Origin: Nocardioides plantarum | Lineage (GTDB): Bacteria > Actinomycetota > Actinomycetes > Propionibacteriales > Nocardioidaceae | Length of the DNA stretch: 64,000 nt | Assembly (NCBI RefSeq): GCF_006346395.1 | Contig: NZ_VDMS01000001.1 | Location: 868,001-932,000 of the forward strand | Direction of reading: 5' to 3' | Part shown: piece by piece, positions 36,358 to 44,948 of the stretch | Layout of the letters: each line of letters starts with the position of its first letter | Numbering within the stretch: position 1 is the stretch's first letter | Translations under genes and position numbers: made by a program | The notes under the pieces: generated by a model | What the model was told of the DNA's origin: nothing | The model's input: the letters and a program-made list of their open reading frames with translations, nothing else | The model's database searches: none

Positions 36358-36998
36358 CGCGACCACCCACGGTCGGCACCCGCTTCGACCAACGGCGCGC
36401 CAAGACCCGGGCCTCCCTGATCACAGCGGCCCAGGCGCTGCTGGCCGAGGGCCGATCCTCCGCGACCATCCAGGAGGTCACGGAACGCGCCGACGTCGGC
36501 ACGGGTTCCTTCTACAACCACTTCAGCTCCCGGGACGACCTGTTCGTGGCAGCGATCGCGGACGCCGCCGAGCGCTACGCGCAGCTGCTCGACACCCTCG
36601 GCACCGACCGGGACGACCCGGCCGCCTTGTTCTCGCGCAGCTTCAGGCTCACCGGCCGACTGCATCGGCGCGAGCGACAGCTCAGCCGCATCCTGCTCGC
36701 ACACGGCCACCAGCTGTCGCAGGCCGACTCGGGATTCGCGCCCCGGGCACGGCGGGACATCGAGGCGGCACACCATGCGGGAAGGTTCCACGCGCCAGAC
36801 ATCGACCGCGCCATGGTCGTGGTGACGGGGTCCATGATCGAGCTCGGACACCTGCTTCACGACCGACCGGATCGCGACGACGCAGCAACAGTCGATGCGG
36901 TCACATCGGACGTGCTCGTGGCACTCGGCATGTCACGAACCGAAGCGGAGGCACTGTGTGACGAGACGCTTCCGATATTGCCGGCGCTCACCGGCTGA
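36354..36998 (+). CDS. TetR-family regulator closing the catabolic operon
   Basis: A 214-residue TetR protein. The N-terminal helix-turn-helix spans about 18-62 (TRASLITAAQALLAEG, then IQEVTERADVGTGSFYNHF). The C-terminal ligand domain is helical and rich in His/Arg (LTGRLHRRERQLSRIL). It is the last gene and overlaps the reductase stop by 4 bp. It probably represses the operon and is released by a pathway intermediate. Co-transcription would give negative autoregulation. Confidence 0.88.
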   Translation: MTRPPTVGTRFDQRRAKTRASLITAAQALLAEGRSSATIQEVTERADVGTGSFYNHFSSRDDLFVAAIADAAERYAQLLDTLGTDRDDPAALFSRSFRLTGRLHRRERQLSRILLAHGHQLSQADSGFAPRARRDIEAAHHAGRFHAPDIDRAMVVVTGSMIELGHLLHDRPDRDDAATVDAVTSDVLVALGMSRTEAEALCDETLPILPALTG

Positions 36999-37067
36999 CC
37001 CCATACCGATCGAGCGAGGCAGTGGCGGGTCCGCTCGTCCGTGCAGTCGACCGACCGGCCGGTTGGA

Positions 37068-37073
37068 TAGCCT
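37068..37073 (+). promoter_or_regulatory. Leaderless -10 box of the DUF1349 gene
   Basis: TAGCCT, 7 nt before the GTG at 37081. It shows the catabolic operon ends before this gene. Confidence 0.5.
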
Positions 37074-37080
37074 CCCCCGC

Positions 37081-37668
37081 GTGAGCGACGTTGCGTGGTC
37101 CGAAGGCCGCTGGACCCACGACCCTGCCCACGTCGAGGTCGTCGGGGACGGCCTCGTCGTCACCGCTCGTGCAGGCAGCGACGCCTGGCGCACCACGTCC
37201 TACGGCTTCGTCCACGACAGCGAGCATGCTCTCCTGACCGCTCACGAACAGGACACCGCGTTCGAGGTGTCGTTCGACCTCGACTTCTCGAACCAGTTCG
37301 ACCAGGCCGGCATCTTCCTCCGCGTCGACCCGGAGACGTGGATCAAGGCCGGTGTCGAGCTCAGCGATGGCGTGGAGAACCTCGGCGCCGTCGTCACGCG
37401 CGGCGAGTCCGACTGGTCGCTGTCGCCCGTGCCGAGCTGGGCCGGGCGCCGCGTCACCGTTCGTGCGAGCCGGGCCGGCAACGCGGTGACCATTCGCGCC
37501 CGGGTCGACTCGGAGCCCTGGCAGCTGGTCCGGGTGGCACCGTTGGACGCCTCCGCGGTGGTGCACTCCGGGCCGTACTGCTGCGCCCCGTCGGCTGATC
37601 CCCTCACCGTTCACTTCACGTCCTGGCGTCGAGCGGCCGCAGACGCGGGCCTCCACCCCGACGGCTGA
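37081..37668 (+). CDS. DUF1349 family protein
   Basis: A soluble 195-residue protein with a concanavalin-like beta-sandwich signature: AFEVSFDLDFSNQFDQAGIFLRVDPETWIKAGVELSDG, quoted here only as positions about 60-98, and the closing segment SGPYCCAPSADPLTVHF. The family fold binds carbohydrate-like ligands in relatives, but function is undefined. It has its own leaderless-type promoter and is not part of the upstream operon. Confidence 0.8.
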   Translation: MSDVAWSEGRWTHDPAHVEVVGDGLVVTARAGSDAWRTTSYGFVHDSEHALLTAHEQDTAFEVSFDLDFSNQFDQAGIFLRVDPETWIKAGVELSDGVENLGAVVTRGESDWSLSPVPSWAGRRVTVRASRAGNAVTIRARVDSEPWQLVRVAPLDASAVVHSGPYCCAPSADPLTVHFTSWRRAAADAGLHPDG

Positions 37669-37704
37669 GGGAGTACGGCGTCCCGGCTCCCTACGCCCGG
37701 GTGC

Positions 37705-37728
37705 GATACCTGACCTGAGTCAGGCATC
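37705..37728. promoter_or_regulatory. Palindromic operator of the MarR-GNAT gene
   Basis: GATACCTGAC-CTGA-GTCAGGCATC: arms match in 9 of 10 positions around a 4-bp centre, ending 8 bp before the GTG at 37737. The size and position are typical for MarR autoregulation. Confidence 0.6.
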
Positions 37729-37736
37729 ATGGGGAC

Positions 37737-38597
37737 GTGAGCACGATCGAGACGGTCCGTCGGTTCAACCGCACCTACACCCAGCGCATCGGCGCGCTCG
37801 ACGACTCGTTCCTAGGCCTCGGACTGCCGCTGGGGTCGGCCCGGCTGCTGTTCGAGATCGGCGTCCCCGGTACGCCGGGCGCGGGCGTCGGCGAGCTGCG
37901 CGAGCGGCTGGGGCTCGACTCGGGCTACCTCAGCCGGCTGCTGCGCGACCTCGAGTCCCGTGGCCTGGCGCTGACCGAGCCCGACCCGGCCGACCGCCGC
38001 CGGCGGCTGGCGCGCCTCACGCCCGACGGCCACGCCCTGCGCCGGCGCCTCGAGACCCGCTCCGACGACCTCGCCGAGCGGCTCGTCGCCCCGCTCACCG
38101 ACCGCCAGCGCGACCGGCTCGTGGCGGCCTTGGCGACCGCCGACCTGCTCGTGCGCGCCGCGACCGTGACGCTGCAGCAGGTCGACCCGTCCGGTCCGCT
38201 CGCGACCCTGGCCGTGGGGCACTACCTCGCCGAGCTCGACGATCGGTTCCCCGACGGGTTCGACCCGGGCACGCCCGCGCCGCTCGACACGTTCACCGTC
38301 GCCACCAGCGACGGGGCGCCGGTCGCGTGCGGCGGGCTCCAGCAGATCGCGCCGGGGGTCGACGAGGTCAAGCGGATGTGGGTCGACCCCGCCTGGCGCG
38401 GGGCCGGGCTGGGGTCACGGCTGCTGCGCCACCTCGAGGACGCCGCTCGCGGGCGCGGGCGGGGCGTCGTACGGCTGGACACGAACGGGACGCTCACCGA
38501 GGCGATCGCGATGTACGAGCGGGCGGGCTACCGGCGCATCGAGCGCTACAACGACAACCCCTACGCCGAGGTGTTCTTCGCCAAGGAGCTCTCGTAG
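37737..38597 (+). CDS. MarR-GNAT fusion protein
   Basis: A 286-residue two-domain protein. Residues about 1-140 form a MarR winged helix (LRERLGLDSGYLSRLLRDLES, then the wing LTEPDPADRRRRLARLT). Residues about 150-286 form a GNAT acetyltransferase with the acetyl-CoA loop VDPAWRGAGLGSRLLRHLED and the strand RLDTNGTLTEAIAMYERAGY. Such fusions occur in actinobacteria and are thought to couple ligand-responsive DNA binding to small-molecule acetylation. A 24-bp palindrome immediately upstream suggests autoregulation. Its 3' end overlaps the convergent acetyltransferase gene by 37 bp. Confidence 0.88.
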   Translation: MSTIETVRRFNRTYTQRIGALDDSFLGLGLPLGSARLLFEIGVPGTPGAGVGELRERLGLDSGYLSRLLRDLESRGLALTEPDPADRRRRLARLTPDGHALRRRLETRSDDLAERLVAPLTDRQRDRLVAALATADLLVRAATVTLQQVDPSGPLATLAVGHYLAELDDRFPDGFDPGTPAPLDTFTVATSDGAPVACGGLQQIAPGVDEVKRMWVDPAWRGAGLGSRLLRHLEDAARGRGRGVVRLDTNGTLTEAIAMYERAGYRRIERYNDNPYAEVFFAKELS

Positions 38598-39097
38598 GCC
38601 TCGCGGGTCCAGAACGCCAGCCGCGCCGGCTTGGTCGACAGCGTGATGACCGGGCCGAGCTCGAAGCCGAGCCGCTGCACGAGCGCGACGGCCTTGGCGT
38701 TGCGGTCGTCGGGCTCGGCCACCACCCGGCGTACGGCGGGGTCGGCGAAGACCTGCTGGGCCAGGAAGCCGACCACCTCGGCGGTGAAGCCGGGCCGGGC
38801 CAGTGTGGCCGGGGCGAGCATGAAGTGGATGCCGACGTCACCCTCGAGCACCGCGAAGTGCTCCCCGACCTCCTCGGCCCGGGGGTCGTAGGTCTGGAAG
38901 AGCGCGACGGGCCGGTCGTCGTCGCGGACGAGGTAGGCCGCGTGGGTGGGCTGCTCGGCGATCCACTCGTAGACCTCGCGAACCTCCTCGAGCGTGTGGT
39001 CCTGCATCATCCAGAACTGCGCGCGGTCCTCGACGACCCAGGCGTGGACCACCTCGGCGTCGCTCGCCGGGTCGAGCGGGTCGAGTCGCAGGGTCAT
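38561..39097 (-). CDS. GNAT acetyltransferase (IucB/RhbD siderophore-type)
   Basis: A 178-residue acetyltransferase of the lysine N6-hydroxy/aerobactin-type subgroup: FWMMQDHTLEEVREVYEWI, GIHFMLAPATLARPGFTAEVV (acetyl-CoA loop) and VAEPDDRNAKAVALVQRLGF. In siderophore loci these enzymes acylate hydroxylysine, but no other siderophore gene is nearby. Its ATG overlaps the stop of the penicillin-acylase gene, so it is co-translated with that enzyme. Confidence 0.82.
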   Translation of the reverse strand: MTLRLDPLDPASDAEVVHAWVVEDRAQFWMMQDHTLEEVREVYEWIAEQPTHAAYLVRDDDRPVALFQTYDPRAEEVGEHFAVLEGDVGIHFMLAPATLARPGFTAEVVGFLAQQVFADPAVRRVVAEPDDRNAKAVALVQRLGFELGPVITLSTKPARLAFWTREAYESSLAKNTSA

Positions 39098-40983
39098 GTC
39101 GGCTCCGGGGTGTCGAGGGTCAGCAGGTCCCAGTCGGTGACGATCGGCGCGAGGCGGGCCTCGGCCCACAGCGGCAGCTGGTCGACGTGGTGGGCATCGC
39201 CCGGCACGGCCGAGGCGCCCATCGGGACGACCCAGCCGCCGGCGGTGCGGTCGGCGAGGTCCCAGACGTAGCGGGCGACCGCGCCGCGGTAGGCACCGTC
39301 GCTGAGGCCCGGCAGCGAGCCCACGCAGCGCACGCAGTCCTGGTCGCCGCTGAGCGGGACGGCGGGAACAGGTGGTGCGGTGCGCTCGGAGGAGAGGTCG
39401 AAGGCGTGGACCGGGTCGAAGACGTGGGTGGCGCCCCAGCTCTCGGGCCAGCCCGTCGCGAGCACGTCGTCGTCGGCGAGCCGGGCGGTCTCGGCCAGGT
39501 CGATGCCGAACGGGGTGCCGGCCGCGGCCAGCGCCGGCAGGGCCAGCCCGACCATCACGGTGACGTCGAACCACGGCGCGACCAGCGGGTCGGGTGCCGG
39601 CTCGCGCAACGGGTCGAAGACCGGGTGGGCGGCGATCCGCGTGACGAACGCCGAGCGCCAGGCGGCGTAGGCCGCCGCGTCGGCGGACTCGGCGCGCATG
39701 TGGCCGTCCCAGTCGGCCAGGCGGGCGGGCGCTAGGTGGCGCAGGGCGTCACGGCCGCCGAGGAGCGCGTCGTCGTGGATGGCGGTGAAGTCGTCGACCG
39801 TGAGGCCGGTGCGCTCGCCCAGCAGCTCGCGGATCCGGTCGGCGCGGTGGGGCGGCGCGAAGTCGCGGCCGATCTCGGCGCTCTCGGGTCCGCGGCGGTC
39901 GTTGGCGGTGACGACCTGGCCGGCCGGGCCGACGTCGACGCGGTGCCGGTCGGTGCGCCAGCCGGTCCAGCGGCGCCCGCCGTCGGGGGTGACCTCGCGG
40001 GTCGGCACCCGGCCGGCCCAGCGGTAGCGGACGCTGCCGTGGACGTCGGCGATCACCACGTTGTTGACGGGCTCGACCCAGTGCTCGAAGGCGGCGTCGA
40101 CGTCGTCGACGGTGCGGGCGCGCAGCAGCGGCAGCAGCGACTCGAAGCCGACGTCGCCGAGCACGGTCGACGGGCCGCGGAAGCCCACGCCGGGCAGCAC
40201 CGTCGGCCCGTCGTGGTCGGGACCCACCTCGTCGAGGTCCTGGTAGTCGGCCATCGCGTTGGTGATCGCCCAGGCGACGTCGCCGGCATGGGCGAAGTGC
40301 TGGACGCCGGGCACCCCGGCGAACGAGAACCCGACGACGTCGAACGGGTCGTCGGGGTCGTCGCAGGCCAGGCGGACCTGGTGGTAGACGCCGGGCGACT
40401 CGAACGTGCGGTGGGGGTCGCCGCCGATGAGCGGCAGGCCCGAGGCGGTGCGGTCGCCGCCGACGGCCCAGGCGTTGCTGCCGGCCGGCAGCGGACCCTC
40501 GTGGGACAGCAGTGCCGCGTCGGCGCCGAGCGCGGCCTCGACCCGCCGCTCCCACAGCGTGCTGCCGATGTCGGCGAAGAGGACCTGCTGGGCGTGGAAC
40601 GTCGCCAGGGGCATCCACACCGGCCATGGCTCGGGCTCCAGGTCCACGGTGACCAGCTCGGGCGGCACGGTGGCCGCCGGGTCGGCGAGCGCGGCGTTGA
40701 CCCCCTCGACGTACGCCGTCACGAAGGCCTGCGTCTCAGCGCCCAGGCCGTCGAAGGCCCGGCGGGCGGTGTCGACGATGCGCACGTGGCCGGCGAAGCG
40801 GTCCCACGCGTCCCCGGCCACGCCGAGCACCCCGGCGGTGGTGCCGGTGGCCCGGCGACGCAGCCACTCGAGCTGCCACGCGCGATCGCGGCCGACGGCG
40901 AGGCCCTGGCCGCGGGCCAGGTCGAGGACGTCGGTCGCCCGCACGTGCGGGACGCCGAAGGGGTCACGATAGATCCGAGCCAT
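39094..40983 (-). CDS. Penicillin acylase family N-terminal nucleophile hydrolase
   Basis: A 629-residue precursor of the Ntn-hydrolase penicillin/AHL acylase family. The autocleavage site and Ser nucleophile are in LPAGSNAWAVGGDRTASG, with conserved contacts GGDPHRTFESPGVYHQV and GFSFAGVPGVQHFAHAGDVAWAITNA. The usual Sec signal is absent: the protein starts MARIYRDPFGVPHV, directly in the alpha-chain, so it may be cytoplasmic. Substrates could be acyl-amides, including N-acyl homoserine lactones. Coupling to an acetyltransferase suggests an acyl-amine cycle. The ATG has a TAGGGT box 9 nt upstream. Confidence 0.85.
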   Translation of the reverse strand: MARIYRDPFGVPHVRATDVLDLARGQGLAVGRDRAWQLEWLRRRATGTTAGVLGVAGDAWDRFAGHVRIVDTARRAFDGLGAETQAFVTAYVEGVNAALADPAATVPPELVTVDLEPEPWPVWMPLATFHAQQVLFADIGSTLWERRVEAALGADAALLSHEGPLPAGSNAWAVGGDRTASGLPLIGGDPHRTFESPGVYHQVRLACDDPDDPFDVVGFSFAGVPGVQHFAHAGDVAWAITNAMADYQDLDEVGPDHDGPTVLPGVGFRGPSTVLGDVGFESLLPLLRARTVDDVDAAFEHWVEPVNNVVIADVHGSVRYRWAGRVPTREVTPDGGRRWTGWRTDRHRVDVGPAGQVVTANDRRGPESAEIGRDFAPPHRADRIRELLGERTGLTVDDFTAIHDDALLGGRDALRHLAPARLADWDGHMRAESADAAAYAAWRSAFVTRIAAHPVFDPLREPAPDPLVAPWFDVTVMVGLALPALAAAGTPFGIDLAETARLADDDVLATGWPESWGATHVFDPVHAFDLSSERTAPPVPAVPLSGDQDCVRCVGSLPGLSDGAYRGAVARYVWDLADRTAGGWVVPMGASAVPGDAHHVDQLPLWAEARLAPIVTDWDLLTLDTPEPT

Positions 40984-40992
40984 GGTGAGGCG

Positions 40993-40998
40993 ACCCTA
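40993..40998 (-). promoter_or_regulatory. Possible leaderless -10 box of the penicillin acylase
   Basis: TAGGGT on the minus strand, 9 nt before the ATG. It overlaps the stop codon of the interrupted kinase gene. Confidence 0.4.
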
Positions 40999-43082
40999 AC
41001 CTGCGCCGGCCGTGAGGCCAGAGGGAGCGACGGGCCGGGTGTCGCGCCGGGGCAGGCGGACGGCGACCGTCGTCCCCACCCCCACGGCCGAGGCCACCTC
41101 GATCGTGCCGCCGTGGTGCTCGACGATTCCCCGCGAGATCGACAGGCCCAGACCACTGCCCTGGATGGCGCGCCGCTGGGCCAGTGAGGAGCGGAAGAAC
41201 CGGGTGAACAGCTGCCCCTGCTCCTCCTCCGGGATCCCGATGCCGGTGTCGGCCACCCGCAGGACGGAGTGGGTCGCGCCGTCCTCGGCGACGAGCGTGA
41301 CGGTGACGGATCCCCCGTCGTCGGTGAACTTCACGGCGTTGCTGAGCAGGTTGACGACCAGCCGCTCCACCATCTCCTCGTTGCCGTACGCCGGGACGGG
41401 CCCTCCGGGAGGGCCAGCGTGACGTCGAGCCGGCGCGACCGCTCCCACGACGGCGCCACCACCTGGTAGGCGGTGCGGACCGGGTCGCGCAGGTCGAACT
41501 CGTCCTCGTCGCGCAGGCCGCCCTCGGTGACGTGCGACAGGGTCAGCAGGTCGTCGATGAGGGACAGCAGGCGTTGGCTGTTGGACTGCACGCGCAGCAG
41601 GGCGTCGACCTGGGCGCTGTCGAGCGTGCCGAGCGTGCCGTCGGCCAGCATCTCGAGGTAGCCCAGGATGCTGGTGAGCGGGGTGCGCAGCTCGTGACTG
41701 ACCGTGGAGACGAACTGGTCCTTGACCGCATCGACGTCCTGCAGGCGCTCGACCGCGCGGCGCTCGGTCTCGAGGGCGTCGCGCAGCGCCTGCTCGGTGT
41801 CGAGCCGGTCGGTGACGTCCTCGGAGGTCGCGACGAACCCGGTCGTCTCCCCCTCGGGGGCCAGCCGGGTCAGCGTCATCGCGTGCGTGCGCTCGATGCC
41901 GTCCTTGCGCCGGAAGCGGACCAGGGTGTTGACCAGGCGCCGATGGACCATGGCCTCGGTGACGGCGCCGAAGTCGTCCTCGACCTGGAGCTCGGCGGCC
42001 TTGTCGCTGATGGCCTGGTGGCTGTGCAGCATCCGGGTCCCCCGGCCCAGCACCTCCTCGGCCCGGTAGCCCAGCAGCCGCTCGGCCCCCGGGTTGAACA
42101 GGGTCACCCGCCCCTGGGGGTCGGTGCCGACGATGGCGACCCCGGAGGCGCCGTCGACGATGCCTCGCACGAGGTCACGCTCGTTGGCGGTACGGCGGGC
42201 GGCGTCGCGGTACTCCCCGACGCGCAGGACACACGGCACCACGATCACCGCGCAGCTGGCGCAGAAGGCCGACAGGAACACCCCGCGCAGACCGGCGGGC
42301 AGGTCGTAGCGGAGCGGGATGTCGGCGAACGGGCCGGCGTCGTTGCTGGTCAGCACGACCGCCAGCACCACGACCCCGAGCAGCTGGACCAGCGACTCGA
42401 GGGCCGTGACACGCAGGGCACCCCACGCCAGGAGCGGGATCACCAGGAAGACGATCGCGGGGGACGCCTCGGGCACGAGCAGGAACGGCGTGGCGACCAC
42501 GATCGCCACCCACTGGGCGATGCGCTCGCCACGGCGCGCGATCGCCGCCTGCGTGGGCAGCCGCAGGAAGAACGGGACGAAGCACAGGTGGGACGCAGTG
42601 TGGGCCAGGCCCACGCTCAGCGCGGCCCGACCCGGGTGCTCCAGGCCGTCGGCGACGGCGAACACGGCCACCAGGGGCGCGGCGACGACACCGGCCAGGA
42701 CGCAGGCCGCGAGGTAGCGGCGCAGCTCGTCGTCGGTGCGCAGCTCGGGGCGCCGTCCGTCGGCCCGCTGCAGCAGCCGGGCCGCCAGGAGCACCTCGAC
42801 CATGGTCGTCACGACCGCGCCCAGCACGAGCGTGCCGGGCAGACCGCTCCAGGAGGTGGCCGCGGCGGCGACCAGCCCGACGGCCAGGGCCACGACCGGC
42901 CGCCACCGCGGGACGGACAGGACGACCGCCCCGGTGCCGAGACCGATCGGCCACAGTCCGGCCAGGTGCTCTGGACCACCCCCACGGGACGTGAGCCAGC
43001 CGAGGACGGCGAACAGGAGCAGCAGCCCCACGACGCCTGCGCCCCGCTGCTGGCGCACGGGGCGCGTCACCCACCTCGACAC
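40996..43082 (-). pseudogene. Sensor histidine kinase interrupted by a 1-base frameshift
   Basis: Two frames together make one normal kinase. The upstream part has about eight membrane helices (a MASE1-like N-terminal domain), a PAS domain (VDGASGVAIVGTDPQGRV...LGYRAEEVLG) and the HisKA box VSTVSHELRTPL. The downstream part has the HATPase N, G1 and G2 boxes (NLLSNAVKF, DTGIGIPEEE, GSGLGLSISRG). The break is at the GGG of 41398-41400 (plus strand). One extra G restores ALPEGPVPAYGNEEM. Without it the kinase lacks its ATPase domain and ends about residue 584. This is either a true recent mutation or a homopolymer sequencing error. The start is uncertain between 43082 and 43070. Confidence 0.8.
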
Positions 43083-43134
43083 CCTCCTCAGTGTGCCGGT
43101 CGGCGCCTCCCCCCACACGCGAACCCCCAGGTCG

Positions 43135-43140
43135 TACGGT
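43135..43140 (+). promoter_or_regulatory. Leaderless -10 box of the CrtI-like gene
   Basis: TACGGT, 6 nt before the GTG at 43147. Confidence 0.5.
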
Positions 43141-43146
43141 GACCGG

Positions 43147-44736
43147 GTGACCTCGGACCCACGCAGCGACCACCCCACCTATGACGTCGTCGTCGTCGGA
43201 GGGGGCCACAACGGTCTGGTCGCCGCGGCCTACCTGGCCCGCGCCGGGCTCTCCGTGCAGGTGCTCGAGCGGCTCGACCACACCGGGGGCGCCGCCGTGT
43301 CGGCCGCGGCCTTCGCCGGGCACCCGACGCGGCTCTCGCGCTACTCCTACCTGGTCTCGGTGATGCCGGAGCAGCTGATGGCCGACCTGCGCCTCGACAT
43401 CCAGCTCCTCTCGCGCCGTACGGCGTCGTACACCCCCACGCTGCGCGACCAGAGGCCCGGCGGCCTGCTCGTCGAGCGGCACGAGCGCGACGCCACGCGC
43501 GCCTCGTTCCTCGAGCTGACCGGCGGCGAGACCGAGTACGACGCCTGGCGCGAGTTCTACGCCGACGTCGCCGAGATGGCCCACGTCGTCGCGCCGACGC
43601 TGCTCGAGCCGCTGCCCCACGAGCGCGACGTGCGCGACCGGGTCGACCCCGGCATCTGGCGCGACCTCGTCACGCGACCGCTCGGCGAGGCCGTCGAGCG
43701 CCGGTTCACCGACGACACCGTGCGCGGGGTGGTCGCGACCGACGCGCTGATCGGCACCTTCGCCTCGCTGCACGATCCCTCGCTGGTGCAGAACCGCTGC
43801 TTCCTCTACCACCTCATCGGCAACGGCAAGGGCGAGTGGCGGGTGCCCGTCGGCGGCATGGGCTCGCTCAGCGGCGCGCTCGAGAAGGCAGCGCGCTCGG
43901 CCGGCGCCGACATCGTCACCGAGGCCGGGGTGAGCGCGATCCGCGCCGACCAGACCGGCGGCGGCGAGGTCGACTGGACCGCCCCCGACGGCACCACCCA
44001 CACCGTCGGCGCGCGCTTCGTGCTGGCCAACGTGGCGCCGTGGGTGCTGCGCATCCTGCTCGGCGAGCCCGAGGACCCCGACACCAAGCCCGAGGGCTCT
44101 CAACTCAAGATCAACCTGCTGCTCGACCGGCTCCCCCGGCTGCGCTCGGGCGTCGACCCGACCGTCGCCTTTGCCGGCACCCTGCACCTCGGCGAGGACT
44201 ACTCCCAGCTCGAGGCGGCGTACGCCGACGCGGCGGCCGGACGCGTGCCCGCGGCCATGCCCGGCGAGGTCTACTGCCACTCGCTGAGCGACCCGAGCAT
44301 CCTGGGCGACGTCCCGCCCGGCACCCACACGCTGACCTACTTCGGCCTGCACACCCCGGCGTCGCTGTTCGACGCCGACCCCGAGGGCGCCAAGCGGCTG
44401 GCCGTCGAGCGGGCGATCGCCTCCCTCGACCAGCACCTCGTCGAGCCGCTGATGTCGTGCGTGGCCTTCGACGCCCAGGGCGACCCGTGCGTCGAGGCCA
44501 AGATCCCCCAGGACGTCGAGCGCGACCTCGCGATGCCCGGCGGCCACATCTTCCACGGCGACCTCGACTGGCCCTGGGCGTCCGCCCGGGCCCGTCTCGA
44601 CACCCCGGCGCAGCGGTGGGGTGTGCAGACCGACCGCGACGCCGTCCTGCTCTGCGGCTCCGGCTCGCGCCGCGGAGGCGCGGTCTCCGGCCTGGGCGGC
44701 CACCACGCCGCGCAGGCCGTGCTCGAGTCGCTCTGA
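43147..44736 (+). CDS. CrtI/PYROXD2-like FAD-dependent oxidoreductase
   Basis: A 529-residue flavoprotein of the phytoene-dehydrogenase superfamily. The dinucleotide motif VVVVGGGHNGLVAAAYLARAG is at residues 14-34 and the glycine loop ERLDHTGGAA follows. The C-terminal FAD contact is CGSGSRRGGAVSGLGGHHAAQ. GGMGSLSGALEKAARSAGADI is typical of the PYROXD2-like branch rather than carotenoid desaturases, and no other carotenoid gene is adjacent. The reaction is unknown, with desaturation or oxidation of a hydrophobic substrate likely. Confidence 0.85.
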   Translation: MTSDPRSDHPTYDVVVVGGGHNGLVAAAYLARAGLSVQVLERLDHTGGAAVSAAAFAGHPTRLSRYSYLVSVMPEQLMADLRLDIQLLSRRTASYTPTLRDQRPGGLLVERHERDATRASFLELTGGETEYDAWREFYADVAEMAHVVAPTLLEPLPHERDVRDRVDPGIWRDLVTRPLGEAVERRFTDDTVRGVVATDALIGTFASLHDPSLVQNRCFLYHLIGNGKGEWRVPVGGMGSLSGALEKAARSAGADIVTEAGVSAIRADQTGGGEVDWTAPDGTTHTVGARFVLANVAPWVLRILLGEPEDPDTKPEGSQLKINLLLDRLPRLRSGVDPTVAFAGTLHLGEDYSQLEAAYADAAAGRVPAAMPGEVYCHSLSDPSILGDVPPGTHTLTYFGLHTPASLFDADPEGAKRLAVERAIASLDQHLVEPLMSCVAFDAQGDPCVEAKIPQDVERDLAMPGGHIFHGDLDWPWASARARLDTPAQRWGVQTDRDAVLLCGSGSRRGGAVSGLGGHHAAQAVLESL

Positions 44737-44818
44737 GGCCCGTGCGAGGCGACGTGACCGATCTCGATTTCATCGCGCCGATCCCCGCTGGTAACGTTCT
44801 GTCTCGCGTTCACCGCAC

Positions 44819-44891
<73 letters not shown>

Positions 44892-44898
44892 CAGATAC

Positions 44899-44930
44899 AG
44901 CCCCCGATCCGGTCACCCGGATCGGGGGCT
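44899..44930. terminator. Bidirectional hairpin terminator after tRNA-Lys
   Basis: A perfect 14-bp stem (AGCCCCCGATCCGG with CCGGATCGGGGGCT) around TCAC, placed between tRNA-Lys and the convergent kinase gene. Only a weak T-rich tail follows. Confidence 0.85.
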
Positions 44931-44948
44931 GTCGTCGTCCCCGGCCCC

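Noticed and set aside
27110..37000. Genomic island integrated at tRNA-His
   Set aside because: The catabolic operon lies next to the tRNA, but I found no second copy of the tRNA 3' end, no integrase and no clear change in codon use across the block.
41390..41410. Programmed frameshift in the sensor kinase
   Set aside because: There is no slippery heptamer or downstream structure that would explain it. A simple missing G in a short G run is the more economical reading.
43147..44736. Carotenoid desaturase
   Set aside because: The CrtI-like fold is clear but the sequence follows the PYROXD2-like pattern, and no crtB, crtE or related gene is adjacent.
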